The notes under the pieces were generated by a model. The model was not told the DNA's origin, ran no database searches, and worked only from the letters and a program-made list of their open reading frames with translations. From positions 1-24,279 of the forward strand of contig MFRW01000008.1 of the NCBI GenBank assembly GCA_001786575.1: 24,279 bases of DNA, given 5' to 3'. Within the stretch, counting starts at the first letter, position 1; the number at the start of each line of letters is the position of its first letter. Shown in pieces: positions 8,026-16,163 of this stretch. The position numbers and the translations under genes are program-made. This stretch comes from Candidatus Moranbacteria bacterium RIFCSPHIGHO2_01_FULL_55_24. GTDB lineage: Bacteria > Patescibacteria > Paceibacteria > Moranbacterales > UBA1568.

Positions 8026-8937
8026 ATGGCGAGCGCACGGGATATCAAGCAGCGGATCAGGGGAGTGAAGAGCACGGGGAAGATCACCCGGGCTATGGAG
8101 ATGATATCCGCGGTCAAGATGCGGAAGGCGGTCGCAGCAGTGCTGGCTATCCGTCCGTATGCCGAAAGCGCCATCCATGTGCTCAAGCAATTGAGCGGGA
8201 TCGTCCATGAGAAGCACCCGCTCCTGGCCGAGCGTCCCATCAAGAAGGAGCTCTATGTGGTGATCAGTTCGAATCGCGGTCTCTGCGGCGCCTTCAATGC
8301 CCAGGTACTGAAGAAGCTGCGCCAGGTGATCCGAGAAGATGCGGACCGTAAACAGGTGTTCGTTACCATCGGGAAGAAGGGCGAAACCGCCGTGCGCCGC
8401 ATGCTGGCCCGGGCGAATGATGGAACCCAGGGTATCATCGCCTCGTTTCCGGATGTGCTTGCGTCTCCGACTGCGGAAATGATGCGCCCGGTCGCGCGCG
8501 TGCTCATGGAAGAATTCACGAGCGGCCGCGTCGATCGCGTCGTCATGGTGTACACGGATTTCCTCTCGGTGATGTCGCAGGAAGTGAAAGTGCGCGCGCT
8601 CTTGCCGGTAGCGCTCAAGGATACGAAGAAAGCTCTGAATGAGATGAACGGCAAAGAAAAACAGCCGCAAGGGGCGGCCGAGTATCTGATCGAACCGAAG
8701 CCGGCAACGGTTCTGGAGCGCATGATCCCGCAACTCATCGAGATGGAGCTCTACCACGCGATCCTCGAGTCGAACGCCTCGCAGGAGTCGGCCCGCATGC
8801 TCGCGATGCGGAACGCCACCGATGCGGCCAAGGAGATGGCGGATGACTACACGCTCGCCTACAATCAGCTCCGCCAGCAGAAGATCACCCAGGAGATCGC
8901 CGAGCTCTCGGCGGGTATGGCGGCAGTGCAGGGGTAG
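8026..8937 (+). CDS. atpG: ATP synthase F1 subunit gamma
   Basis: Central rotor shaft. The 303-residue protein starts with the conserved N-terminal helix (RDIKQRIRGVKSTGKITRAM and EMISAVKMRKA) and ends with the matching C-terminal helix (MRNATDAAKEMADDYTLAYN, then ITQEIAEL), which together form the coiled coil inside the head. The Rossmann-like middle domain includes SSNRGLCGAFN. Slightly longer than the E. coli protein (287 aa). No SD. Unusually, the next plus-strand gene, atpD, is 409 bases away because an oppositely oriented gene lies between them. Confidence 0.95.
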   Translation: MASARDIKQRIRGVKSTGKITRAMEMISAVKMRKAVAAVLAIRPYAESAIHVLKQLSGIVHEKHPLLAERPIKKELYVVISSNRGLCGAFNAQVLKKLRQVIREDADRKQVFVTIGKKGETAVRRMLARANDGTQGIIASFPDVLASPTAEMMRPVARVLMEEFTSGRVDRVVMVYTDFLSVMSQEVKVRALLPVALKDTKKALNEMNGKEKQPQGAAEYLIEPKPATVLERMIPQLIEMELYHAILESNASQESARMLAMRNATDAAKEMADDYTLAYNQLRQQKITQEIAELSAGMAAVQG

Positions 8938-9002
8938 TTCCAAGCCACGATCCGTTCTTCAAAGAACAAGAGGACTTGAAGGACGTGAGTTGTTTGGAAA
9001 AG

Positions 9003-9029
9003 AAAAAAGCGGTTACGATGAACCGCTTT
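9003..9029 (-). terminator. Rho-independent terminator overlapping the end of the minus-strand membrane gene
   Basis: On the minus strand AAAGCGGTT (9029-9021), a six-base loop and AACCGCTTT (9014-9006) are followed by a T-run to 9003. The TAA stop of the gene ending at 9013 lies at the loop/3'-arm boundary, so the last codons encode the 5' arm. There is no T-run on the plus side, so it should not stop atpG transcripts efficiently. Confidence 0.88.
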
Positions 9030-9240
9030 GAGGAGAAGGACTTTCTTTGGTTATGAGAATCTGCAACCCTCGATAGAGAAAAAGACCGGCTATGGCGAGG
9101 ATGAGGACTGCGATAACTCCCAGGAAAAAGAATTCCGAAGAGAACAGCTCGTACCGGGGGATGATCCCGAAGGTTCTGTAGCCGACAAAGCCGATCAGCA
9201 GGCCGACAACCAGATACTTGAATGTACGGGCGATAAGCAT
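9013..9240 (-). CDS. Small two-helix membrane protein inside the atp cluster, function unknown
   Basis: A 75-residue protein I do not recognise. Two hydrophobic helices are clear: about residues 8-26 (KYLVVGLLIGFVGYRTFGI) and 37-57 (FFFLGVIAVLILAIAGLFLY), with a polar Ser/Pro/Gly tail. It has a complete expression unit of its own: TTGACT-N17-TATAAT promoter, SD GGGAG seven bases before the ATG at 9240, and a terminator that overlaps its stop. It lies antisense between atpG and atpD, so any read-through atpG-atpD message would be antisense to it. It is not similar in sequence to the other small membrane protein at 1189-1443. A role in ATP synthase assembly (an AtpI-like job) is conceivable from location only. 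Confidence 0.75.
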   Translation of the reverse strand: MLIARTFKYLVVGLLIGFVGYRTFGIIPRYELFSSEFFFLGVIAVLILAIAGLFLYRGLQILITKESPSPQSGSS

Positions 9241-9282
9241 GGTTTTTCTCCCAAAAAGAGGGTTTTCGATGAACTATCTAAT

Positions 9283-9311
9283 ATTATAGCATTTTATTTG
9301 AATAAAGTCAA
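9283..9311 (-). promoter_or_regulatory. Near-consensus promoter of the small membrane gene in the atp cluster
   Basis: On the minus strand TTGACT (9311-9306), 17-base spacer, TATAAT (9288-9283). The spacer contains the dyad TTTATT-CA-AATAAA. The stretch from the -10 onward, TATAATATTAGATAGTT, differs at one base from the promoter at 1483-1511. Confidence 0.86.
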
Positions 9312-9346
9312 TAGCACTAATATCCCGAAGTATTAACAAGATTCCT

Positions 9347-10732
9347 ATGGCAACAGGCAAAATCATCCAAGTAATCGGCCCGGTTATCGACGTGGAATTC
9401 CCAGGCGAGAGCAGTCTTCCGAAGGTCCTCGACGCTCTGGAAATGGCGAACGGGCAAGAGAAGCTCGTGGCCGAAGTGCACCAGCACTTGGGCGGCAATC
9501 GCGTGCGCGCGGTCGCGATGGGCCCGACGGATGGCCTGAAGCGAGGCACGGAAGTTTCCGGAACGGGGGCGCCGATATCGGTCCCGGTCGGAAAAGCGGT
9601 GCTCGGCCGCATGTTCAATGTCTTGGGCGATGTGATCGACGGGGGCGAAGCGCTCGTTTCTGACGCGAAGCGCTCCATCCACCGGAGCGCGCCGGCTTTC
9701 GACGAGCAGTCGACAAAGGCGGAAGTCTTCGAGACCGGCATCAAGTCGATCGATCTCATCTGCCCTTTCATGAAGGGCGGCAAGGTGGGGCTCTTCGGCG
9801 GCGCCGGCGTGGGGAAGACGGTGGTGATCCAGGAGCTCATCCGGAACATCGCCCAGGAACATGGCGGCTACTCGGTCTTCGCCGGCGTGGGCGAACGCAC
9901 CCGCGAGGGGAATGACCTCTATTACGAAATGAAAGAATCCGGCGTGCTCGACAAGACCGCGCTCGTGTTCGGCCAGATGAACGAACCGCCGGGATCCCGC
10001 CAGCGCGTCGCGCTTTCGGCGCTCACCATGGCGGAGTCTTTCCGTGACGACGAAGGCAAGGATGTGCTCCTCTTCATCGACAACATCTTCCGCTTCACCC
10101 AGGCGGGCTCGGAAGTCTCGGCGCTTCTCGGCCGTATCCCGAGCGCGGTGGGTTACCAGCCGACTCTTTCCGAAGAAATGGGCGGTCTCCAGGAACGCAT
10201 CACTTCGACGAAGAGCGGCTCTATCACCTCGGTGCAGGCGGTCTATGTGCCGGCGGACGACTTGACCGACCCGGCTCCGGCCACTACTTTCGCCCATTTG
10301 GATTCGACAGTGGTGTTGAGCCGCGCGCTCACGGAAATCGGCATCTACCCGGCGGTCGACCCGCTCGACTCGAGTTCGACTATCCTCGATCCGCAGATCG
10401 TGGGCGAGCGCCACTACCAAGTGGCCCGCGGCGTCCAGAAGGTGCTCCAGCGCTACAAGGACCTCCAGGACATCATCGCGATCCTCGGTATGGAAGAGTT
10501 GACCGACGAAGACAAGATGACCGTAGCCCGCGCCCGTAAGATCCAGCGCTACCTTTCCCAGCCGTTCTTCGTGGCCGAGCAGTTTACCGGAGCACCCGGG
10601 AAGTACGTGAAGCTCGAAGACACGATTTCCGGATTCGAACGCATTTTGTCCGGAGAGCTCGACGAAGTCCCGGAAGCCGCCTTCTACATGAAGGGCTCGA
10701 TCGAAGAGGTCTTGGCGGAAACGAAAGCCTAA
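9347..10732 (+). CDS. atpD: ATP synthase F1 subunit beta
   Basis: Catalytic subunit of the head. The 461-residue protein has the N-terminal barrel (GKIIQVIGPVIDVEF), the Walker A/P-loop GGAGVGKT at residues 151-158, the catalytic-glutamate segment GVGERTREGNDLY, Walker B LLFIDNIFRFTQAGSEVSAL, and the conserved ALTEIGIYPAVDPLDSSS region. Full length and highly conserved. No SD precedes the ATG. Because of the minus-strand gene upstream it must be expressed either by read-through from atpG or from a promoter in 9241-9346; I see no convincing plus-strand promoter there. Confidence 0.97.
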   Translation: MATGKIIQVIGPVIDVEFPGESSLPKVLDALEMANGQEKLVAEVHQHLGGNRVRAVAMGPTDGLKRGTEVSGTGAPISVPVGKAVLGRMFNVLGDVIDGGEALVSDAKRSIHRSAPAFDEQSTKAEVFETGIKSIDLICPFMKGGKVGLFGGAGVGKTVVIQELIRNIAQEHGGYSVFAGVGERTREGNDLYYEMKESGVLDKTALVFGQMNEPPGSRQRVALSALTMAESFRDDEGKDVLLFIDNIFRFTQAGSEVSALLGRIPSAVGYQPTLSEEMGGLQERITSTKSGSITSVQAVYVPADDLTDPAPATTFAHLDSTVVLSRALTEIGIYPAVDPLDSSSTILDPQIVGERHYQVARGVQKVLQRYKDLQDIIAILGMEELTDEDKMTVARARKIQRYLSQPFFVAEQFTGAPGKYVKLEDTISGFERILSGELDEVPEAAFYMKGSIEEVLAETKA

Positions 10733-10751
10733 TCCGGAACCTTCTCTCCCT

Positions 10752-11207
10752 ATGGCGAACATCCACTTCAAGATCGTCACTCCCGAGCGGACGGTAGCAG
10801 ACCAGGAAGTCTATCAGGTGACGCTGCCGATTCAGGATGGCGAAGTGACCGTCTTGCCCGAGCATATCCCGTACATCGGGCTCGTCCGCGCGGGGGAGAT
10901 TGTCTTGCGCACAGAGCCCGGAGGCCCCGAGACGAGTTTCGCTACTTCCGGAGGCTTCGTGGAGTTCCACAAGAATGTCTTGGTGGTGCTGGCGGATACC
11001 GCGGAACGCGCCGAAGAGATCGACTTGGAACGCGCCGAGGCGGCTCGCGCTCGCGCGCTCGAGCTTCAGAAAGAGCGCATCCATATGGATGACGAAGAGT
11101 ACGCGCGGACGGCTGCGCTCCTGGAGAAGGAGTTGGCGCGCATCAAGGTGGCCCGGAAGCGTCATGGCCGCACCGGCATCCATTTGAACGGAAATAATCA
11201 GCCTTAA
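10752..11207 (+). CDS. atpC: ATP synthase F1 subunit epsilon
   Basis: Bottom-of-shaft subunit that couples gamma to the c ring and can inhibit ATP hydrolysis. The 151-residue protein has the N-terminal beta sandwich (FKIVTPERTV, then DGEVTVLPEHIPYIGLVRAGE, residues ~6-50; FATSGGFVEF ~74-83) and a C-terminal two-helix part rich in Glu/Arg (residues ~93-140). It keeps the full helical domain, so the inhibitory hairpin is possible. It begins 19 bases after atpD and closes the ATP synthase cluster. No SD. Confidence 0.94.
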   Translation: MANIHFKIVTPERTVADQEVYQVTLPIQDGEVTVLPEHIPYIGLVRAGEIVLRTEPGGPETSFATSGGFVEFHKNVLVVLADTAERAEEIDLERAEAARARALELQKERIHMDDEEYARTAALLEKELARIKVARKRHGRTGIHLNGNNQP

Positions 11208-11252
11208 GGTTTGCTAGGAGCCTCGCAGGGTGTAGACTGGAGGCAGAACGCT

Positions 11253-11651
11253 ATGGAAAACACGAATCATACATCACTCGTCTGTATCATCGATGACAAT
11301 CAGGACATCCGGGAAATCTACCGGCTCAAGTTCGAGCGGGAGGGATTCGCGACCGCGCTCGCGGGGGATGGCCAGGAAGGCCTCCAGGTGATCCGCGAAA
11401 AGCGACCGGACGTCGTTCTCCTGGATATCCAGATGCCGGTTCTGGACGGCTTGGGCGTTCTTCGCGAGATGCGCCAAGACCCGGAATTGGCGAAGATTCC
11501 GGTGGTGATCCTAAGCAACATCGACAGCGACGACATGTTCCAGACGGTCTCGGATCTCGGCGCCGCCGAATACTACCTGGTGAAATCCCTGACCGACCCC
11601 CAGCGCGTTGTCGACGTGACGCTCGAGGCGCTTGCGAACCGCGGGGAGTAA
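11253..11651 (+). CDS. Single-domain response regulator (CheY-like receiver)
   Basis: A 132-residue receiver domain with no output domain. The phosphorylation site is D58 (VVLLDIQMP), the acidic metal-binding pair D14/D15 (CIIDDNQD), the switch Ser S88 (VVILSN) and the conserved Lys K111 (YYLVKS). It may act by protein contacts, or as an intermediate in a phosphorelay; no kinase is in view. The start ATG at 11253 is preferred over an upstream in-frame TTG at 11211 because GGAGG lies nine bases before it and the core domain begins there. It is one of the few genes in the window with an SD. It follows atpC by 45 bases and ends at a strong terminator. Confidence 0.9.
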   Translation: MENTNHTSLVCIIDDNQDIREIYRLKFEREGFATALAGDGQEGLQVIREKRPDVVLLDIQMPVLDGLGVLREMRQDPELAKIPVVILSNIDSDDMFQTVSDLGAAEYYLVKSLTDPQRVVDVTLEALANRGE

Positions 11652-11671
11652 GGGGTATTTTTTGTAAGACT

Positions 11672-11695
11672 CCGCCTGTACCGAGGCGGTTTTTT
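11672..11695 (+). terminator. Rho-independent terminator after the response regulator gene
   Basis: CCGCCT (11672-11677), six-base loop GTACCG, AGGCGG (11684-11689), then six Ts. It ends the atp-to-response-regulator transcription region before leuS. Confidence 0.92.
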
Positions 11696-11719
11696 GTTTG
11701 CCACATCCGTCTCGCGGGG

Positions 11720-11748
11720 TTGAAAATAAAGCATAATTCGCGTACAGT
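11720..11748 (+). promoter_or_regulatory. leuS promoter
   Basis: TTGAAA (11720-11725), 17-base spacer, TACAGT (11743-11748), giving an approximately 16-base leader before the ATG at 11771. No room for a T-box type leader is present. Confidence 0.75.
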
Positions 11749-11770
11749 AGGAAAGTAACGGCTCATACCT

Positions 11771-14659
11771 ATGACGATGAAAAAAGCCTACGATCCGGCA
11801 TTTTTGGAGAAAAAATGGCAGCAATTCTGGGAGGAGAATGATGTAAAGCCGAAAGCGACCAAAGGGAAGTTCTATATCCTGGATATGTTTCCGTACCCTT
11901 CCGGGGACGGCTTGCATGTCGGGCACGTAGAGAATTTTACGGCTACCGATATCCTGGCCCGGTATAAGCGCTTCCAGGGGTACGACGTGCTCCGCCCGAT
12001 GGGCTGGGACGCTTTCGGTCTGCCGGCAGAGAACTTCGCTATCAAGACCGGCGTGCATCCGAGCGAAAAGACGCTGGAATCGATCCAGAATTTCAAGAGA
12101 CAGATAAAGTCAGTCGGCCTTTCCTATGATTGGGAGCGGGAAATCAATACTTCCGATCCGGAATATTACCGCTGGACGCAGTGGCTCTTCCTGTTCCTGT
12201 ACAAGAACGGATTGGCCTACAAGAAGAAGGCTTCCGTGAATTGGTGTCCGAAAGACCAGACGGTTCTGGCGAACGAACAGGTAGTGGACGGCCTCTGTGA
12301 TCGCTGCGGAAGCGAAGTTATCCAAAAGGATCTCGAGCAATGGTTCTTCAAGATTACTGATTTCGTCGAGGACCAGAAGGATAGCGAGGGGGAGGAAATC
12401 TCTGGGCTCTTGGGAGGACTCGAGCAGATCGACTGGCCGAGCTCTACCAAGCTGGCGCAGAAAAATTGGATCGGCCGTTCGGAAGGGGCAGAAGTCGTTT
12501 TCTACGTGGCGGATACGGAAGAGGAGATCCGCGTATTTACGACGCGCCTCGATACGATCTTCGGCTGCACGTATGCCGTGCTTTCGCCGGAACACCCGCT
12601 GATCCGGAGCCAGAAAGAGAAGATCGAAAACCTAAGCGAGGTGGAGGAGTACTTGGAACAGGCGAAGAAGAAATCGGATCTGGAACGGACAGACCTGGCC
12701 AAGGAGAAGACGGGAGTCGAGATCCGCGGTCTGGAAGCGGCGCATCCGTTCACCGGGAAACGCCTCCCGGTCTACGTGGCGGATTACGTTTTGGGGAACT
12801 ATGGTACCGGCGCCGTGATGGGCGTACCGGCGCATGATGAGCGTGATTTTTTCTTTGCGAAAAAATACGGACTGCCTATCGTTCCGGTCATCGAAGAATG
12901 TGCTGTTACGGAAGGCGACCGCGATGACGCGTACCGGCCGGACGAGAAAGTAGAAAAGAGAAAAAATGTCGCGGTGTGCGTTTACGATCCGAAGACAGAA
13001 TCGTACCTGGCTATTTCCTGGAAGGGTTTCGATATGAAAGGAGTGGTTACTGGCGGTATCGATGACGGCGAGAGCATAGAAGAGAGCGCTCGGCGGGAAA
13101 TCCTCGAAGAAACAGGCTACAAGAACCTGCATTTCCTCGGTTCGCCGGAAATGAAGAAGCACACCAAGTTCTTCCACCGCGGAAAGAAGGTGAACCGGCA
13201 TGCGGAGTGGAGTTTCGCCCTGTTCGAGCTCGTTAACGGGGAGCGGGAAGAGATGTCCGCAGAGGATGCGGCCCAGCATGAAGTCGTGTGGGTGAAAAAG
13301 GCGGAGGCCCGGAACTTCTTCACCGTCGCGGAAGCGAAGTGGGCGATCGGCCTTTTCGAAGAAGAGAGCGACCGGCCGATGGTAGAAGAGGGGATCTTGA
13401 CTCATTCCCAGAGCTTTGATGGGCTCATGTCCGGCGAAGCGCGGGAGAAGATGGCTGCCTGGCTGGAGACGGAAGGCGTAGGGGAGAAAAAAGTGAACTA
13501 CCGTCTGCGCGACTGGCTTATTTCCCGCCAGCGCTACTGGGGCGCGCCGATTCCGATCATTTATTGCGATGCCTGCGGAACGCTTCCGGTTCCGGAAAGC
13601 GACCTTCCGGTAAAGCTCCCGACCGATGTGGATTTCCGACCGACAGGAGAGTCTCCTTTGGTGCGTTCCGAGAGTTTCCATACTGTGAAGTGTCCCGGAT
13701 GCGGCGGCCCGGCTCGGCGCGAGTCGGATACGATGGATACGTTCGTGTGTTCCAGCTGGTACTACCTCCGCTTCGCTGACCCGAAGAACGCGAACGCATT
13801 CGCTTCAGAGGAGGCACTCCGGAAATTCCTGCCAGTCGATTTCTACATGGGCGGAGCCGAGCATACGGTTCTCCATCTCTTATACGCGCGCTTTTTCACG
13901 AAGGCGCTGCGGAAATTCGGTTACCTCTATTTCGATGAGCCTTTCCGGGTCTTGCGGCATCAGGGGATGATCATCGCCGGAGACGGCCGCAAGATGTCGA
14001 AGTCTCTCGGGAACGTGGTGAATCCGGATGAGATGACAGAAGAATTCGGAGCAGACAGTCTTCGTCTCTATGAGATGTTCATGGGCCCTCTGGATGAGAT
14101 GAAAGCCTGGAATACGGCGAGCATCGTAGGCTTGAGGCGCTTCTTGGAGAAGGTATGGAAACTTTCCGGAAGAGTCGGCGATGCGCCGCTTGCGAAGGAG
14201 AAGGAAGCTATCCTCCATAAGACCATCAAAAAAGTTTCGGATGATATCGAAGAATTGAAATATAATACGGCCATCAGCGCTCTGATGATTCTCACGAATG
14301 AATTGGAAAAAGAAGAGGGTATCGCGCGTGATGCCTATGAAAGCCTCCTCATTCTCCTTTCTCCGTTCGCGCCGCATATCGCAGAAGAGCTCTGGGAGAT
14401 GGCGGGACACAAGGGATCCATTTTCCTCTCATCCTGGCCGGAGTACGATGAGACGAAAATCAAGGATGAGACGGTGATGATTGTCGTCCAAGTGAATGGC
14501 AAGGTACGGGACCGTTTCGAAGCGGCAGCGGATGCTCCGGAAGCGGAGCTCAAGGAAACCGCTCTCGCAAGCGAGCGCATCCGCCAGGCCATCGCAGAGA
14601 AAGAAGTGAAGAAAGTCATCGTCGTTCCCGGAAAGCTCGTGAGCATCGTAATTGCCTGA
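11771..14659 (+). CDS. leuS: Leucyl-tRNA synthetase with a Nudix hydrolase domain inserted in the editing domain
   Basis: Class I synthetase that charges tRNA-Leu and proofreads it in the CP1 domain. Visible parts of the 962 residues: HIGH motif as HVGH (49-52), zinc cysteines C159/C176/C179 and C599/C602/C641/C644, CP1 editing motifs TTRLDT (257-262) and GTGAVMGVPAHDERD (345-359), tRNA-interaction motif WLISRQRYWG (582-591), KMSKS (741-745), and a C-terminal domain ending near VVPGKLVSIVIA. Usual bacterial LeuRS is about 800-880 aa; the extra length is a block at about residues 378-537 placed between the LPIVPVIE strand and the EEGILTHSQSFDG segment of CP1. That block is a Nudix domain (see the separate entry). 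The frame is continuous and the synthetase motifs are intact, so this is a domain insertion, not an artefact. No SD; ATG at 11777 is an alternative start. Confidence 0.96.
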   Translation: MTMKKAYDPAFLEKKWQQFWEENDVKPKATKGKFYILDMFPYPSGDGLHVGHVENFTATDILARYKRFQGYDVLRPMGWDAFGLPAENFAIKTGVHPSEKTLESIQNFKRQIKSVGLSYDWEREINTSDPEYYRWTQWLFLFLYKNGLAYKKKASVNWCPKDQTVLANEQVVDGLCDRCGSEVIQKDLEQWFFKITDFVEDQKDSEGEEISGLLGGLEQIDWPSSTKLAQKNWIGRSEGAEVVFYVADTEEEIRVFTTRLDTIFGCTYAVLSPEHPLIRSQKEKIENLSEVEEYLEQAKKKSDLERTDLAKEKTGVEIRGLEAAHPFTGKRLPVYVADYVLGNYGTGAVMGVPAHDERDFFFAKKYGLPIVPVIEECAVTEGDRDDAYRPDEKVEKRKNVAVCVYDPKTESYLAISWKGFDMKGVVTGGIDDGESIEESARREILEETGYKNLHFLGSPEMKKHTKFFHRGKKVNRHAEWSFALFELVNGEREEMSAEDAAQHEVVWVKKAEARNFFTVAEAKWAIGLFEEESDRPMVEEGILTHSQSFDGLMSGEAREKMAAWLETEGVGEKKVNYRLRDWLISRQRYWGAPIPIIYCDACGTLPVPESDLPVKLPTDVDFRPTGESPLVRSESFHTVKCPGCGGPARRESDTMDTFVCSSWYYLRFADPKNANAFASEEALRKFLPVDFYMGGAEHTVLHLLYARFFTKALRKFGYLYFDEPFRVLRHQGMIIAGDGRKMSKSLGNVVNPDEMTEEFGADSLRLYEMFMGPLDEMKAWNTASIVGLRRFLEKVWKLSGRVGDAPLAKEKEAILHKTIKKVSDDIEELKYNTAISALMILTNELEKEEGIARDAYESLLILLSPFAPHIAEELWEMAGHKGSIFLSSWPEYDETKIKDETVMIVVQVNGKVRDRFEAAADAPEAELKETALASERIRQAIAEKEVKKVIVVPGKLVSIVIA
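12938..13375 (+). other. Nudix hydrolase domain inside LeuRS
   Basis: Residues about 390-535 of LeuRS. The Nudix box Gx5Ex7REUxEExGU is matched at every fixed position: G428, E434, R442, E443, I444, E446, E447, G449, with Y450 at the last hydrophobic place (bases 13052-13120). Flanking beta strands typical of the fold are RKNVAVCVYDPKTESYLAIS before the box and HAEWSFALFEL plus HEVVWVKKAEA after it. All metal-binding glutamates expected of an active enzyme are present, so hydrolysis of a nucleoside-diphosphate-X compound is likely; the substrate is unknown. Confidence 0.92.
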
Positions 14660-14670
14660 AAAAAGCCAGT

Positions 14671-15351
14671 ATGGATTTGAGAACCAGAATTCCTGAATAT
14701 CTGCCCCTCGATCGGCCGCTTATCATCTTCGACCTGGAAACCACGGGGCTTACGGTCGGCGAGGACAGGATCATCGAGGTCGCGTACGAGAAGATATTGC
14801 CCTCCGGCGAGATTGTCGCCCGGGTGGAGCGCATCAACCCGGGGAAGCCTATCCCGCCCGAAGCCACCAATATAAACGGCATCAAGGACGAAGACGTGGC
14901 GGATGCCCCCAGTTTCGCGACGCTTTCGTACTCGCTCTGGAATATGTTCGAAGGTGCCGACGTAGGAGGATTCAATATTACCGGCTTCGATCTCCCGTTT
15001 CTCCGCAGCGAGTTTGCGAGCGTAGGAAAGAACTTCGATTTCTCCGCGAAGAAAATCCTGGATGCGAAGATCCTCTACCATGCCAAAGAAGCGCGCGATA
15101 TGTTCGCGCCGCGCAATCTCGGTGCGGCCTACAAGCTCTACGTGGGGAAGGAACACACATCCTGGCATACGGGTGCCGGAGACGTGCGGGTCACGGTGGA
15201 AATCCTCGAGAGACAGCTGGAGATGTATCCGGAATTCCGCAGTTGGGAAATGATTGCCGAGCTCCATGGCAACAAGCGGCTCTTGGAATCAGCGAAGATG
15301 GAGCATGCGCCGCTCGCCGAATCCGAGAGGACTCCAGGGACGCTTTTTTGA
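14671..15351 (+). CDS. DnaQ-like 3'-5' exonuclease (DEDDh family)
   Basis: A 226-residue exonuclease-fold protein. The catalytic set is complete: D21 and E23 (IFDLETTGL, Exo I), D107 (FNITGFDLPFL, Exo II), H166 and D171 (WHTGAGDVRVT, Exo III, DEDDh subtype). This is the fold of the DNA polymerase III epsilon proofreading subunit, but the usual His of the HNAxFD motif is Phe here and I see no clamp- or polymerase-binding tail, so it may be a stand-alone proofreading, repair or RNA-trimming nuclease. It starts 11 bases after leuS and is probably co-transcribed with it. No SD. Confidence 0.88.
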   Translation: MDLRTRIPEYLPLDRPLIIFDLETTGLTVGEDRIIEVAYEKILPSGEIVARVERINPGKPIPPEATNINGIKDEDVADAPSFATLSYSLWNMFEGADVGGFNITGFDLPFLRSEFASVGKNFDFSAKKILDAKILYHAKEARDMFAPRNLGAAYKLYVGKEHTSWHTGAGDVRVTVEILERQLEMYPEFRSWEMIAELHGNKRLLESAKMEHAPLAESERTPGTLF

Positions 15352-15386
15352 TCTATACTTGATGCATAATTCCTGACCTTCTCCTT

Positions 15387-16154
15387 ATGAATCTTATCGA
15401 CGTCATTATCCTCGGTATTGTCGAGGGGCTGACGGAATTTCTGCCGATTTCTTCGACCGGGCATCTCATTCTTGTTTCGAGGCTTCTCGATCTTCCTCAC
15501 ACGGATTTCCTTTCGACCTTCGAGATAGTGATCCAACTCGGGGCGATCCTGGCGGTGGTCGTCTTGTATGCGAAGCGTCTCCTGACTGACCGGATTCTCT
15601 TCCAGAAGCTCGTGGTCGCGCTGCTTCCGGCTCTCGGGGTGGGAGCTCTTTTCTACCCGTTCATCAAATCGCTTTTCGCGGCCGAGCACGTGGTGGCGTG
15701 GACGCTTCTTGTCGGCGGCATCCTGATCATTCTCCTCGAGCTTTTCCAGAAAAAGAAAGAGAAACATATCGCCGATCTTTCCGCGGTAAGCTACCGGACG
15801 GCTTTTCTGATCGGCGCTTGCCAGGCGCTTTCGGTCATCCCCGGGGTCTCGCGCGCCGGAGCGACGATCCTCGGCGGGCTTCTGCTCGGCATGGAGAGGA
15901 GAACGATCGTCGAGTTCTCGTTCCTCCTGGCGGTACCGACGATGCTGGCGGCATCGACTCTCGATCTCTACAAGAACGCGGCGCTCTTTTCTCTTGACCA
16001 GAGCTTCTCTCTCGCGATCGGATTCGTGACTTCCTTCGTCGTGGCTATCCTCGCTATCAAATTCTTCTTGCGCTTCGTCGGGACGCACACCTTCATTCCT
16101 TTCGGTGTGTACCGTATCTTGGTCGGCCTCCTGTTTCTTTTGATCATTCTCTAG
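15387..16154 (+). CDS. uppP: Undecaprenyl-diphosphatase
   Basis: Membrane phosphatase that recycles undecaprenyl pyrophosphate to the carrier lipid used for peptidoglycan and surface glycans. The 255-residue protein shows both family signatures: EGLTEFLPISSTGHLIL at residues 13-29 and PGVSRAGATILGGLLLGMERR near residues 151-171, set in about eight membrane helices. Length is normal for UppP/BacA. It is preceded by a short T-rich stretch (15344-15349) and no clear SD; whether it has its own promoter is unclear. folD follows after nine bases. Confidence 0.95.
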   Translation: MNLIDVIILGIVEGLTEFLPISSTGHLILVSRLLDLPHTDFLSTFEIVIQLGAILAVVVLYAKRLLTDRILFQKLVVALLPALGVGALFYPFIKSLFAAEHVVAWTLLVGGILIILLELFQKKKEKHIADLSAVSYRTAFLIGACQALSVIPGVSRAGATILGGLLLGMERRTIVEFSFLLAVPTMLAASTLDLYKNAALFSLDQSFSLAIGFVTSFVVAILAIKFFLRFVGTHTFIPFGVYRILVGLLFLLIIL

Positions 16155-16163
16155 ACTCCATCT

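Noticed and set aside
9241..9346. Plus-strand promoter for atpD in the 9241-9346 gap
   Set aside because: TTGAAT-N17-TATCCC can be drawn but the -10 is poor; the only convincing promoter there reads the other way.
11211..11238. TTGCTA-N16-TAGACT as a promoter for the response regulator
   Set aside because: The expected start would fall near 11245, after the GGAGG that best explains translation start, so the two cannot both be used; the boxes are also weak.
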